A stretch of DNA of 64,000 nt from Viridibacterium silvisoli (GCF_036017035.1 NZ_JAYXHS010000001.1:434001-498000), one strand, 5' to 3'. Counted from the first letter of the stretch, positions 25,322 through 34,443 are shown. Numbers and translations: made by a program. Notes: generated by a model not told the origin, from the sequence alone.

Positions 25322-27067
25322 TCACACAGGTGCGGCGGGCGGCGTAGCGATTTCGCAACGATTCTTGCCCTGCATCTTGGCCTGGTACATGGCGCGGTCG
25401 GCCGCTGCAATCAGCGTATCGACGGTCTGCGCGTGATCTGGTGCGATGGCGATGCCGACACTCACCGTCACGCTGGCCAGCGTACCGTCGAAATTGAAGA
25501 TCAGGCCGCCCGCCTTATCGAGCACGCGACGCGCCAGCTGCTCCATGCGCTCGGTCGAGGTGTTGGCGACGAGAATCGCGAACTCGTCACCGCCGAGGCG
25601 GAAGAACATTTCATTGCGACGCACGATGCTGCCGATCTCGGCGGCGAGACGGATCAACACCTCATCACCCGCCTGGTGACCGAATGTATCGTTGATGGCC
25701 TTGAAGCCGTCGAGGTCGAAACTCATCAGGCCAACCTGCTCGGTACGGCGCACACCATCGGCGAGATGCCGCTCCATCTCCTCAAGGAAACGACGGCGGT
25801 TATAGAGCCCGGTGAGCGGATCTCGCTCGGCAAGCTCGGTGAGACGCTGCTCGGCGTAGCGCGCTTCGGTGACGTCTTCGAAGACCCATACGCGACCGAT
25901 CGGCTTGGAGCCATCAGCCGAAGGCACGACCGCAGAGACCTCGCTGACGATGCGGCCATCGCTCAGCAGGATGTCGAACTGCAGACTGTTCTGGCGCGAG
26001 GCGATCACCTCCTCGATGTGCCGCATGTATTCGGCATCGTTGGCGCGCATGTTCTGCGTGCGTTCGATCAACAGCATGTCGCGCGTGCCGACGATCGCCT
26101 CACGCGAGGACAGCTGCCACATCTCGATGCAGGGCTGGTTGATGTAGACGATGCGCCGGTCGCGGTCGACGAACAGGATGCCCTGCTCCACCGTATCCAG
26201 AAGTGAGGACAGGCGCATCTTCTCGTCATTGCTGCGCTTGAGGTAATGCTCCTTCAGTGCCTGCGCACGACGCAAGGCCGCGACGGTTTCCAGCAGTTTG
26301 AGTTCGACGTCCTTGCGGCGCTGGATGTCTTGCGCCGAGAACCGCACGCCGACAATCTCGCCTTCACGGTTGCGATTGACGTTCCAGCGGCACGCGTACC
26401 AACGCAGGCTGCCGTCGCGGTGCTGGATGCGCAACTCGTGATCCTCGCGCGCCTCGCCCGCCAGACCGCGCCGCGCCAACTCCTTCATGAGCGGCCGGTC
26501 TTTGACGTAGACCCACAGGTCCACCAGGTCGGTCGACTCGAAACATTCGTGCAGCGCGTAGCCCGTGACGCGCTCGGCTGCAGGATTCAGCCACAGCAGG
26601 CGTCCACCGCGCGAGAAGTACGCCTCTATGCCAAGAGAATCCTCGGCAAGGCGGCGGTACCAGGCCACCTCTTCCCGCAGATTCTCGGCGCGCTGCTCAG
26701 CCCCCTGCGCCCACAGCGCAATCGTGTCACCCAGCTCGTCGAACGCAGACCAGCCACCGTGCGGCAGCACGGGTGTGGTCTGCAGCTTGATGGCCATGTC
26801 GACTTTCTCGCGCAACTCCTGCACACGCCCCACCGAAGTGCCGCGTGCCATGCGGAATGCCAGCAACACGGCCAGCAATACTAGGCCGCCCAACGACAGC
26901 GACAGGGTCACGATGTGCAGCACACTGCCTTCGCTGGCCCAGGCCGTCACTGCACAGACCAGCAGTGATGCGCCCCCCGCATAGATCCGGCGCGCCATGC
27001 GCCAACGCAGCGGCGATTGCATCGCTGCCTGGTGGCCTGACTTGTCGAACAGGAAGGGGACGATCAT
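25322..27067 (-). CDS. Membrane PAS-GGDEF diguanylate cyclase
   Basis: 581 aa. Two membrane segments near 29-45 and 50-72, then two PAS domains (about 125-260 and 285-405; the first includes WLNPAAERVTGYALHECFES), and a GGDEF domain with the intact signature in FFRLGGDEFAIL. The inhibitory site reads RRNE rather than RxxD, so product inhibition may be weak or absent. It follows argA after only 6 bases, so it is probably transcribed with it. This is unlike the other cyclase in this window, which has a periplasmic partner. Confidence 0.92.
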   Translation of the reverse strand: MIVPFLFDKSGHQAAMQSPLRWRMARRIYAGGASLLVCAVTAWASEGSVLHIVTLSLSLGGLVLLAVLLAFRMARGTSVGRVQELREKVDMAIKLQTTPVLPHGGWSAFDELGDTIALWAQGAEQRAENLREEVAWYRRLAEDSLGIEAYFSRGGRLLWLNPAAERVTGYALHECFESTDLVDLWVYVKDRPLMKELARRGLAGEAREDHELRIQHRDGSLRWYACRWNVNRNREGEIVGVRFSAQDIQRRKDVELKLLETVAALRRAQALKEHYLKRSNDEKMRLSSLLDTVEQGILFVDRDRRIVYINQPCIEMWQLSSREAIVGTRDMLLIERTQNMRANDAEYMRHIEEVIASRQNSLQFDILLSDGRIVSEVSAVVPSADGSKPIGRVWVFEDVTEARYAEQRLTELAERDPLTGLYNRRRFLEEMERHLADGVRRTEQVGLMSFDLDGFKAINDTFGHQAGDEVLIRLAAEIGSIVRRNEMFFRLGGDEFAILVANTSTERMEQLARRVLDKAGGLIFNFDGTLASVTVSVGIAIAPDHAQTVDTLIAAADRAMYQAKMQGKNRCEIATPPAAPV

Positions 27068-27073
27068 CGCGGC

Positions 27074-28525
27074 TCAGAGAGACTTCATCAACACCTTGGA
27101 GCGGCGCTGGAAATTGTAGAGATCACGCTTGCGCCCGGGCAAAGCATCGGGCCCGACCTCGGCGAAGCCGCGCTCGCGAAACCAGTGTTCTGTCCGGGTG
27201 GTCAGCACGAACAACTTGCTCAGGCCTTGCGCACGTGCGCGCTGCTCGACGTGTTGCAACAGCCGTTCGCCCAGCCCGGCACGACGATACTCGCCGGTGA
27301 CTGCCAGGCAGGCCATCTCGGCCATGTCGTCCTCGGCGAAGGGATACAGCGCCACGCATCCGACGACGACACCATCGTTCTCGGCCAGCGTGAAGCGTTC
27401 GATCTCCTGCTCCAGCAGTTCGCGCGGGCGCCGTACCAGCGTACCGTCGGCCTCCAGCGGTGCGATCATCGACACCAGCGAGGCCACGTCCTCGTTGTTG
27501 CCCTCGCGCAAGCGATACAAGGGATCACGCGTGACCATGGTGCCCACGCCCTGGCGTGTGAAGAACTCAAGCAGCAGGCCGCCGTCCTTGTCGCGATCAA
27601 TCAGGTGGGCGCGCGCCACACCCTTGCGCACAGCACGCACGGCACGTGGCAGGAACAGGTGCAGGTCCTCTGTCAGCCCCTTGCCGGCAGTGAACATGCG
27701 TTCGGCTTCATCGGCAGTAATCGCTTCAATGAGCCGGCCTTCATCGTCGAGCAGCCCCGGCGCGTCGCACAGATAGATCAGCTTCTCGGCCTTGAGCGCG
27801 ACCGCCACCGCCTCGGCGACCTCTTCCATCGCCAGATTGAAGATCTCACCCGCAGGGGACACGCCCAGCGGGGTAATGAGCACGACGTTCTGTTGATCGA
27901 GGTCAGCCGCGATTTCGTCGGCAATGACCTTGCGCACCGACCCCGTAAATTGATAGTCGATGCCATCGACCACACCGATCGGGCGCGCCGTAATGAAGTT
28001 GCCGCCGGTGACGCGCATCCATGCGCCTGCCATCGGCGTGTTGGGCAAGCCTTGCGACAGACAGGCCTCGATCTCGATACGCGTGATACCCATGCCGGCC
28101 TTCACGGCTTCGAGGGCACGTACGTCGGTAATGCGCAGGCCATTGTGATACTTCGACTCGAGACCGCGACGCGCCACTTCCTGCTCGATGTGCGGGCGCG
28201 AGCCGTGCACCAGCACCAGGCGCACGCCAAGCGCGGCCAGCAGGTTCACGTCGTGACACAGGTCTTGCAGCAGCTCGCCCTGCGCCACTTCGCCGCCGAA
28301 GGCCAGCACGAAGGTCTTGCCGCGGAAGGCATGGAAGTACGGCGCCGCGCCGCGCACCCAGTCGACGAAACGTATGGCTTCGTCATTGGCCATGCGGGTT
28401 GCCGCTGCGACGCCCTCACGGAACACGCGCGGGCCGCTGGCAGACAAGCCTTTCGAATGATTGTCTGCCGTGCCGTCAGGCCCGATATCGACCGGATCGT
28501 TTGCCCCGTTGCTGCTTGCGTTCAA
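27074..28525 (-). CDS. argA: Amino-acid N-acetyltransferase (N-acetylglutamate synthase)
   Basis: 483 aa. First step of arginine synthesis, acetylating glutamate. The amino acid kinase-like domain (about 65-315) has VLAFGGEVAQGELL and GVRLVLVHGSRPHIEQE; the GNAT domain (about 330-475) has the acetyl-CoA loop EYRRAGLGERLLQHVEQRA. The likely start is a TTG with AGGGG seven bases before it, giving an N-terminal extension of about 45 residues compared with the usual enzyme; MANDEAIRFVDWV further inside is an alternative. It precedes the PAS-GGDEF gene. Confidence 0.95.
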   Translation of the reverse strand: MNASSNGANDPVDIGPDGTADNHSKGLSASGPRVFREGVAAATRMANDEAIRFVDWVRGAAPYFHAFRGKTFVLAFGGEVAQGELLQDLCHDVNLLAALGVRLVLVHGSRPHIEQEVARRGLESKYHNGLRITDVRALEAVKAGMGITRIEIEACLSQGLPNTPMAGAWMRVTGGNFITARPIGVVDGIDYQFTGSVRKVIADEIAADLDQQNVVLITPLGVSPAGEIFNLAMEEVAEAVAVALKAEKLIYLCDAPGLLDDEGRLIEAITADEAERMFTAGKGLTEDLHLFLPRAVRAVRKGVARAHLIDRDKDGGLLLEFFTRQGVGTMVTRDPLYRLREGNNEDVASLVSMIAPLEADGTLVRRPRELLEQEIERFTLAENDGVVVGCVALYPFAEDDMAEMACLAVTGEYRRAGLGERLLQHVEQRARAQGLSKLFVLTTRTEHWFRERGFAEVGPDALPGRKRDLYNFQRRSKVLMKSL

Positions 28526-28577
28526 GACTTACCCCTTCAATGCAACTCACACGCAGAATCCCTCACAGGATTCGCGC

Positions 28578-29306
28578 TCAGAAATCACCCCACAAGGCCA
28601 GCATCGCAGCCATTGCCGCCAGCCCAGCCGTCTCAGTGCGCAACACGCGCGGCCCCATCGCCACCGGCAAGCATCCGGCGCGCTGCGCCGCCGCCATTTC
28701 CGCCGGGCTCCAGCCCCCCTCCGGCCCGATCAGCAATGCGACGGGCCCTGCCGGACGTGGCAGCGACGACAGCGCTTGCCCCTCTTCAGGGTGCAGTATC
28801 CAGCGCTGCGCGCCCGCTTCAACATTCCTGCCCAACCAGCCAGTCAGGCTCTGCAGTGCCCCCACCTGCAAAGGCCGGTTGCAACCACACTGCTCGGCTG
28901 CCGACACGGCCACCTGGCGCCAGTGCGCGAGGCGTTTGGCTTCGCGGTCTCCGGCTAGTTTCAGTACGCTGCGCTCGGCAGAAACGGGCTGCACGCAGCG
29001 CACACCCAGCTCGGCCGCTTTCTGCACGATCCAGTCCATCTTGTCGGCAACCGCCAGCGCTTGCACGAGCGTGACGTCCAGCGGCGCCAGACGGTCTGCC
29101 GCAGCGTATTCCTGCAAACTTACACGAAGCTCACGCCCAGCCCCCTGCAAGCTGCCCCGGAATTCACCGCCTTCTCCGTTGAACAGCACCAGCTCATCGC
29201 CCTCTCGCAAGCGCAATACCTGACCTGCGTGATGTGCCATTTCGCGCGGCAAGGTGACTTCGGCACCCACGCTCAAGGGCATGGGGCAATAAAAGCGAGG
29301 AAGCAT
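28578..29306 (-). CDS. rsmE: 16S rRNA (uracil-1498-N3)-methyltransferase
   Basis: 242 aa. It methylates U1498 of 16S rRNA using SAM. The N-terminal PUA-like part begins MLPRFYCPMPL with HHAGQVLRLREGDELVLFNG, and the C-terminal SPOUT knot has LLIGPEGGWSPAEM. It lies upstream of argA with a 52-base gap and is divergent from the thioredoxin-like gene. Confidence 0.96.
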   Translation of the reverse strand: MLPRFYCPMPLSVGAEVTLPREMAHHAGQVLRLREGDELVLFNGEGGEFRGSLQGAGRELRVSLQEYAAADRLAPLDVTLVQALAVADKMDWIVQKAAELGVRCVQPVSAERSVLKLAGDREAKRLAHWRQVAVSAAEQCGCNRPLQVGALQSLTGWLGRNVEAGAQRWILHPEEGQALSSLPRPAGPVALLIGPEGGWSPAEMAAAQRAGCLPVAMGPRVLRTETAGLAAMAAMLALWGDF

Positions 29307-29310
29307 GGGC

Positions 29311-29438
29311 TATGATCTTTGAAGACTCCGGGCCTGGCAGGAAGTGCCTGTCATTTTCCGGAGGCGGCAGTATTGATGACGGACGGGCAAGAGCCCGTTG
29401 GGGAACAAGACTGCAAACGGGCATTTTCCCCGGTTTTT
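29311..29438 (+). promoter_or_regulatory. Structured leader with terminator-like end before the thioredoxin-like gene
   Basis: A TATGAT box (29311-29316) is followed by nested stems: CTCCGG/CCGGAG (29326-29331 with 29358-29363) enclosing CAGG/CCTG; ACGGGC/GCCCGT (29383-29388 with 29393-29398) with a 4-base loop; and GGGGAA/TTCCCC (29400-29405 with 29426-29431) followed by GGTTTTT. GCCCGTT (29393-29399) could instead pair with AACGGGC (29416-29422), which would disrupt the terminator-like stem. This looks like an attenuator or riboswitch, but matches no class I recognise. No good -35 box is visible. Confidence 0.45.
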
Positions 29439-29539
29439 GCATCAATGTGGGGCGCAAGTAAGCGACGGCAATTGACGTAATAGACGTACGTAGCAAAGAC
29501 GCTGAAAACAGGTGCTCGAGGAAGGTACGTTAGGAGCCA

Positions 29540-30112
29540 ATGGTAAGCCTGAATACCCCGATCTGCGATTTCGGCCGCCCGGCACCGGACTTCGCCCTGC
29601 CCGACCTGCGCCACACTCCCGGCCGGCAAATCATCCACACCCCCGATAGCGCACGTGGTCCGAAGGGCTTGCTGGTGATGTTCATCTGCAATCATTGCCC
29701 CTACGTGAAAGCCGTCCTGCCCCGCATCGTGCGTGACTGCCGCGAACTGGCGCAACACGGCATCGGCAGCATCGCCATCATGCCCAACGCGGTCGAGGAC
29801 TATCCGGAGGATGGTCCCGAGCACATGCTGCAACTGGCCGACACGCTGGATTTCCCCTTTCCTTATGTAATCGATGAGAGCCAGCGCGTGGCGCACGAGT
29901 ACGGTGCCGTGTGCACGCCGGACTTCTTCGGCTTCAATGCCGGCCTGCAACTGCAGTATCGCGGCCGCCTCGATGCTTCGCGCAAGGAAGCGGCGCCCGA
30001 TGGCGCAGCGCGCGAACTGTTCGACGCCATGCTGCAGATCGCCCGGAGCGGTCGCGGCCCGGCGGAGCAGACACCCAGCATGGGCTGTTCGATCAAGTGG
30101 AGGAATGGCTGA
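29540..30112 (+). CDS. Thioredoxin-like (redoxin/AhpC-TSA type) protein
   Basis: 190 aa with an AGGAG site before the ATG. The thioredoxin fold shows VMFICNHCPYVKAVLPRI, where CNHCP is the CxxC active site of this redoxin subgroup, and AHEYGAVCTPDFFGF carries the cis-Pro region. There is no signal peptide, so it is cytosolic. Members are generic thiol oxidoreductases; the substrate is unknown. It precedes an inositol monophosphatase gene by 3 bases and is preceded by a structured 5' leader. Confidence 0.88.
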   Translation: MVSLNTPICDFGRPAPDFALPDLRHTPGRQIIHTPDSARGPKGLLVMFICNHCPYVKAVLPRIVRDCRELAQHGIGSIAIMPNAVEDYPEDGPEHMLQLADTLDFPFPYVIDESQRVAHEYGAVCTPDFFGFNAGLQLQYRGRLDASRKEAAPDGAARELFDAMLQIARSGRGPAEQTPSMGCSIKWRNG

Positions 30113-30115
30113 GGC

Positions 30116-30940
30116 ATGGCATCTTCGGGCATTCAATCATCCCAACTGGCGCAAGCACGGGCACTCGAATCCCTCGTCCGCGATGTGGCACGCGACGTCA
30201 TCCTGCCGCGCTTCATGAAGGCAGTACGCCAGCACAAGAGTGATGGCAGCTCGCTCACGGAAGCAGACCTGTTCACGCAGAAAGCCCTCATCGCGCGCCT
30301 GCCGGAGATCCGTGACGCGCCCATCATCGGTGAGGAAATGAGCCCCGCCCAGCACCGTGAGCGCTGGCGCAACGGCGCCGAAGGCATCTGGTGCATCGAC
30401 CCCATCGACGGCACCACCAACTTTGCCAATGGCATTCCGCTGTTTGCCGTATCGGTCGCCTGGATGGTCAATGGCGAGACACAGTTCGGCGTGGTTTACA
30501 ACCCGGTCACCGACGAGGCCTTCTACGCCAGCCAGGGTCAGGGAGCATGGCTCAATGGCACGCGCCTGCCCTTGCGCAAGCCCGCCAAACAGCTCGCGGG
30601 CGCCGTCGCCGGCGTCGACTTCAAGCGTCTGCCGCCAGGGCTGGCTGCGGCGCTAGTCACGCACAAACCCGTCTACTCGCAACGCAACTTCGGCTCCAGC
30701 GCGCTGGAATGGTGTTTTGTAGCGGCTGGTCGGCTCGACGTGTACCTGCATGGCGGACAAGCGCTATGGGACTACGCGGCAGGCCGCCTGATCCTCGCCG
30801 AAGCGGGTGGTACGAGCAGCCTGCTCGATGGCAATGCGGTGGTGGCCGAGCCGCGCAAGAAACACGCAGTGGTGCTCGGCGCAAACCCATCGCTGCATTC
30901 GCAATGGCTGGACTGGCTGCAAGCGCATAACGGCGACTGA
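30116..30940 (+). CDS. Inositol monophosphatase family protein
   Basis: 274 aa. The metal-dependent phosphatase signature WCIDPIDGTTNFANG (about 98-112) and the upstream IIGEEM are intact, and YAAGRLILAEAGG matches the C-terminal IMPase motif. Family members hydrolyse inositol-1-phosphate, fructose-1,6-bisphosphate or 3'-phosphoadenosine 5'-phosphate. Specificity is not determinable here. It is coupled to the thioredoxin-like gene and converges with xerC. Confidence 0.9.
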   Translation: MASSGIQSSQLAQARALESLVRDVARDVILPRFMKAVRQHKSDGSSLTEADLFTQKALIARLPEIRDAPIIGEEMSPAQHRERWRNGAEGIWCIDPIDGTTNFANGIPLFAVSVAWMVNGETQFGVVYNPVTDEAFYASQGQGAWLNGTRLPLRKPAKQLAGAVAGVDFKRLPPGLAAALVTHKPVYSQRNFGSSALEWCFVAAGRLDVYLHGGQALWDYAAGRLILAEAGGTSSLLDGNAVVAEPRKKHAVVLGANPSLHSQWLDWLQAHNGD

Positions 30941-30960
30941 CCCGGTCGCGGAGCGGCGCC

Positions 30961-31848
30961 TCAGCCTTTCTTGGCGCGTGGATGTGCCGTGTCGTACACC
31001 TTGGCCAGATGCTGGAAATCGAGATGGGTGTAGATCTGGGTGGTGCTGATGCTGGCGTGGCCGAGCAATTCCTGCACGGCACGCAAGTCGCCTGACGATT
31101 GCAGCACGTGGCTGGCAAAACTGTGGCGCAGCATGTGCGGATAGACGTGCACCGGCATGCCCTGCAACTGCGCCCAACGCTCGAGTCGCTTGCGGATCAT
31201 GCCCATCGACAGGCGCGTGCCGCGCTGGCTGACGAACAAGGCCTCTTCACCCGCTGCGGCGAGTTGCGCGCGGATCGGCAACCATGCCGCGATCGCATCC
31301 AGCGCCTTGCTGCCCACCGGAACGCGACGCGTCTTCGCGCGCTTGCCGAACACGGTGACTTCGCCATCGGCCACGCTGTAGGTGCCGGACAGGTCCAGTC
31401 CAGCCAGTTCAGCGATGCGCAATCCTGACGAGTAGAACAGCTCGAATATTGCATGGTCGCGCACTTCGAGCGCATCTTCCGGCTGCGCATTGAGCAAGGT
31501 CGCGGCCTGATCCGGCGACAACACCTGTGGCAGCTTTTTGGGCGCACGTGGCGGCCGCACGGTCAGCGCAGGATTGGCCTCGGCCCTGCCCTGCCGCACC
31601 AGCCAGCGATACAGGCCACGCCATGCCGACAGCGTGCGTGCGATGGAGCGCGCCTGCAGCCCACCGGCATGCAGCTTCGCGACAAAACGCCGGATGTCAT
31701 GCGCATTGAGCGAAGTCAGCGCACGCGTCGCGGCAAGCTCCTGCAAGCGCGCCAGATCGCGCGCGTAGTTGTCGAGCGTGTGCGGACTGGCACGCCGCTG
31801 CGTGGCGAGATACTTCAGATAAGCCTCGATCTCGCCAGGCGACGTCAT
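30961..31848 (-). CDS. xerC: Tyrosine recombinase XerC
   Basis: 295 aa from the ATG that overlaps the preceding stop (ATGA); an ATG 5 codons upstream (31863) is an alternative. It resolves chromosome dimers at dif with XerD. Catalytic residues are visible: Arg in SSGLRIAELAGL, His-x-x-Arg in HMLRHSFASH, His in LLGHASISTT and the nucleophile Tyr in TQIYTHLDF. The genomic neighbourhood and lack of att-like repeats speak for the housekeeping XerC rather than an integrase. It follows the Nudix-ThiE gene. Confidence 0.95.
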   Translation of the reverse strand: MTSPGEIEAYLKYLATQRRASPHTLDNYARDLARLQELAATRALTSLNAHDIRRFVAKLHAGGLQARSIARTLSAWRGLYRWLVRQGRAEANPALTVRPPRAPKKLPQVLSPDQAATLLNAQPEDALEVRDHAIFELFYSSGLRIAELAGLDLSGTYSVADGEVTVFGKRAKTRRVPVGSKALDAIAAWLPIRAQLAAAGEEALFVSQRGTRLSMGMIRKRLERWAQLQGMPVHVYPHMLRHSFASHVLQSSGDLRAVQELLGHASISTTQIYTHLDFQHLAKVYDTAHPRAKKG

Positions 31849-32789
31849 GCTCCGGAACCCCATGCCGCACGGATGCAGGCAATGCCGTGGGCACCAGCCT
31901 GCTTCGCCTCGGACAGATCGTGCGGTGCCAGGCCGCCGATCGCCAGGACGGGAATCGATAGCTCACGCGTCAGGTCATGAAACGTCTGCCAGCCAATGGC
32001 GGGCTGGCCCGGGTGGCTGGCTGTTGGTTTGACCGCGCCGAGCACAGCGTAGTCGAGCTCCAGCTTCGCGGCATGTTCGAGCTCCGCGCGGTTATGGCAG
32101 GACGCACCCACCCACTCCAGCTTCGGTCGCTCATGCAAGGCCAGCAATTGCTGCGCAGAGAGATGCACGCCATCCATGCCCAGGTCCGCGGCTCGCGCAG
32201 CATCGCCATTCAACAGGACCAGCGCCCCATGCTCCTTGCAACGCGCCAGAACGGCTTGTGCAAAAGCATCGCGCGCATCAGGCGGCATGCCCGGCTCACG
32301 CACCTGCACGCATTTGAGCCCCGCCGCCAGGGCTTGATCCAGCGCCGCCAGTTGCGCGTCAACGCCGATCTCGAATGCATGCGTCAGCGCCATCACGCGC
32401 GGCAGGCGCAGTGCCTTGAGGATGGGACCGTTGGCCGGCAGCATCGGCCCGACGTCGAGCTGATCGGCTTGCTGCCAGGTCATCGCAGCATGCACGTTGG
32501 GCTGCAGCTCGCCGTGCCACTGCGGCACCTCGAAGAAGTGCAGGCGGACATGCGCGTGCTCATAGACATGCTCGCGCATGAGCCACGGACAGGCCAGATC
32601 GACGACGATGCCCAGCTCTTCCGACAACTCACGCACCAGCGCGTCACGCGGCGTCTCGCCGGCCTCGACCTTGCCACCCGGAAACTCCCAATAGCCGGAA
32701 TAGACCGTGTCGGCGGCACGTTGCCCGAGCAGGAAACTGCCATCGGGGCGGGTAATGACGGCGGCGGCCACTGCAACCTGTTTAACCAT
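31845..32789 (-). CDS. Nudix hydrolase fused to a thiamine-phosphate synthase-like domain
   Basis: 314 aa from the ATG giving MVKQVAVAAAVITRPDG. Residues 1-130 hold a MutT-type Nudix box (GGKVEAGETPRDALVRELSE and the following ELGI), which in MutT clears 8-oxo-dGTP. Residues 145-314 resemble ThiE/TenI (CVQVREPGMP, GDAARAADLGMDGVHLSAQQ, PVLAIGGLAP). This fused architecture occurs in several betaproteobacteria and is usually annotated only as a Nudix protein; whether the ThiE half is active is unknown. It overlaps xerC by 4 bases. Confidence 0.88.
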   Translation of the reverse strand: MVKQVAVAAAVITRPDGSFLLGQRAADTVYSGYWEFPGGKVEAGETPRDALVRELSEELGIVVDLACPWLMREHVYEHAHVRLHFFEVPQWHGELQPNVHAAMTWQQADQLDVGPMLPANGPILKALRLPRVMALTHAFEIGVDAQLAALDQALAAGLKCVQVREPGMPPDARDAFAQAVLARCKEHGALVLLNGDAARAADLGMDGVHLSAQQLLALHERPKLEWVGASCHNRAELEHAAKLELDYAVLGAVKPTASHPGQPAIGWQTFHDLTRELSIPVLAIGGLAPHDLSEAKQAGAHGIACIRAAWGSGA

Positions 32790-32996
32790 GAGATCCGGGT
32801 ACGAGACGAAGATAGATGAGGGAAGCGCAGGAAATTTGCGTCGAGTCATGACGCCTTTGACGGAGTCTTGACGAAGAATACCCGCGCCCCACGCCCGAAC
32901 CAAGCTTGGCTCGCGGCGGGCTGGGTATACTGCTGCTCTTCATCCAGACCTGCCAGCGAGCGGGCAAAAGCGCCTCCGGCGCGCGTCAAACTGAAC

Positions 32997-33383
32997 ATGA
33001 AGTCATTCAAACCCCTGAGCTTCACCCTCGGCATGACCGGCATGTTCTCCATGGCCTTCGCCGGACCGCTGGATTGGCTGACCGGGATGCCAGCCACGCA
33101 GGCAAGCCTCCTCGCCGTCGCGCTGGCCCTTGCCTGTGCCGCAGCCCTGGCCTGGCTGACCCAGTTTCGCCGTCGCCATGCCGGTTCGCCGGCATGGCTG
33201 CACACCTTCGCTGGCTGCGGCCTGCTGGTAAGCCTGTTACCCCTGACGCAAACGCTGACGCCCCTGCCGCTTGAGGCCGGCGACACCCTTGCTGCGGTCC
33301 TGCGGCTGGCCCTGTTCGCACTCTTCTGCCTCGTCGCCGTGCAGACCCAACCGGCCAGCGAGCACGCGGAGGGCGCACTGTGA
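32997..33383 (+). CDS. Small polytopic membrane protein, unknown function
   Basis: 128 aa. Four hydrophobic stretches are visible (about 5-22, 34-55, 66-85 and 93-115), with RRRH in a loop. Start MKSFKPLSF lies 43 codons into a longer open frame whose first part has no membrane character. No ribosome site is obvious. It overlaps the following gene by 4 bases, implying a functional pair. I do not recognise a family. Confidence 0.7.
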   Translation: MKSFKPLSFTLGMTGMFSMAFAGPLDWLTGMPATQASLLAVALALACAAALAWLTQFRRRHAGSPAWLHTFAGCGLLVSLLPLTQTLTPLPLEAGDTLAAVLRLALFALFCLVAVQTQPASEHAEGAL

Positions 33384-34384
33384 TCATGCTCTGGCTGGCG
33401 CTCACCGCGCTGATGCAGAACAGTATCAACCTGCTCGGCGACGACCTGTTCATCGGCGCGAGCTGGCTGCAACTGACGCTCGTTGCGGTCTTCGCAGCAG
33501 CCCTGATCCGCATGACGCGGAGGCTGCGCAGCGTGCCCGCGTTCGGCATTCACGGCCAATGGCTGATCCTCGCTGCGCTGCTGACCTTGCTGCTGACGCG
33601 CGGCGGTTTGCCCGGTCACGCCGGCGCCATTGCCCATGCAATCGGCATTGATAGCGCCACCTGCGAACTGCTGGCGCAGATCTCGCAGGCCCTGCTGATA
33701 GTCGGCCTGTGGCAGGCGCTGAGCAATCTGGCGCGCAGCAAGGAACAGGCGGTACGCGCGCTGGAAGCGGAACTGCACAACGCCATGACCGAGATGGTCA
33801 TCGAAACGGCGCCACGCCCGCGTCCGCAAGCGGGGCCACGCCTCGCCCAGACCGGCCTTACCACGCGCCTGTCGAGCGCACTCGAACAGGTCAGCCCGGC
33901 GCACCGCATGCTGCGTGATCTTGTCCTGCGCGAACCCAACAACATCGCCGCGCGCCTCGCCCTGCACAACCGCCTGCGTAACGACGAGACACAGCAGTTG
34001 GCGCTGATGCTGCATGCGGAAGACCTCATCGTCGCCCTGCGCAAGGCGGATCGCAATGATCTGGCACTCAACGTCGCGGAAGAATGCATGCGAATGGATG
34101 CAAGCTACTACCCGCCCATGGACGATTCGCTGAGCCTTGCCCGTAGCGCCATCATGCTCGGCCGGCACACCACCGCGCTACGCCTGCTCAAACACTTCGA
34201 CGCTCGCCACCCGGCGCACCCGGATATTCCCAAGGCATTTTTCATGTCAGCCCAGGCACTCGGCGGCCTGGGCAAGAATGGCGCGGCACAGGCGCTCCTC
34301 GGCGCGCTGGTCAGCCACTTTCCGGAGGACGCGCTGGCGGCCGATGCGATTGCACTGTCAGCCAGGCTGGCGACACGGCGCTGA
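33380..34384 (+). CDS. Membrane protein with TPR-like C-terminal region, unknown function
   Basis: 334 aa from a GTG two codons ahead of an ATG; GGAGGG lies about 7 bases upstream. Residues 1-110 carry three or four membrane segments. A coiled coil at about 115-140 is followed by helical repeats (160-330) with TPR-like spacing, e.g. ALNVAEECMRMD and ALRLLKHFDARHP. It may be a small scaffold at the inner membrane. It is coupled to the upstream small membrane protein and converges with the DUF815 gene, with a REP-like inverted repeat between. Confidence 0.72.
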   Translation: MIMLWLALTALMQNSINLLGDDLFIGASWLQLTLVAVFAAALIRMTRRLRSVPAFGIHGQWLILAALLTLLLTRGGLPGHAGAIAHAIGIDSATCELLAQISQALLIVGLWQALSNLARSKEQAVRALEAELHNAMTEMVIETAPRPRPQAGPRLAQTGLTTRLSSALEQVSPAHRMLRDLVLREPNNIAARLALHNRLRNDETQQLALMLHAEDLIVALRKADRNDLALNVAEECMRMDASYYPPMDDSLSLARSAIMLGRHTTALRLLKHFDARHPAHPDIPKAFFMSAQALGGLGKNGAAQALLGALVSHFPEDALAADAIALSARLATRR

Positions 34385-34393
34385 TCCCTGGAT

Positions 34394-34438
34394 TCGTAGT
34401 CCCGGATTCCGGCCTGCGGCCTTCCTCCGGGCTACGCA
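34394..34438. repeat. REP-like inverted repeat
   Basis: CGTAGtCCCGGA and TCCGGGcTACG flank a short GC-rich centre (ATTCCGGCCTGCGGCCTTCC) between two convergent genes. It looks like the common proteobacterial REP hairpin and may end transcription from both sides. Confidence 0.6.
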
Positions 34439-34443
34439 TCGCC

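Noticed and set aside
30961..31848. xerC as an integrase marking a mobile island
   Set aside because: The protein has housekeeping XerC features, sits among core genes, and no attachment repeats or mobile genes flank it.
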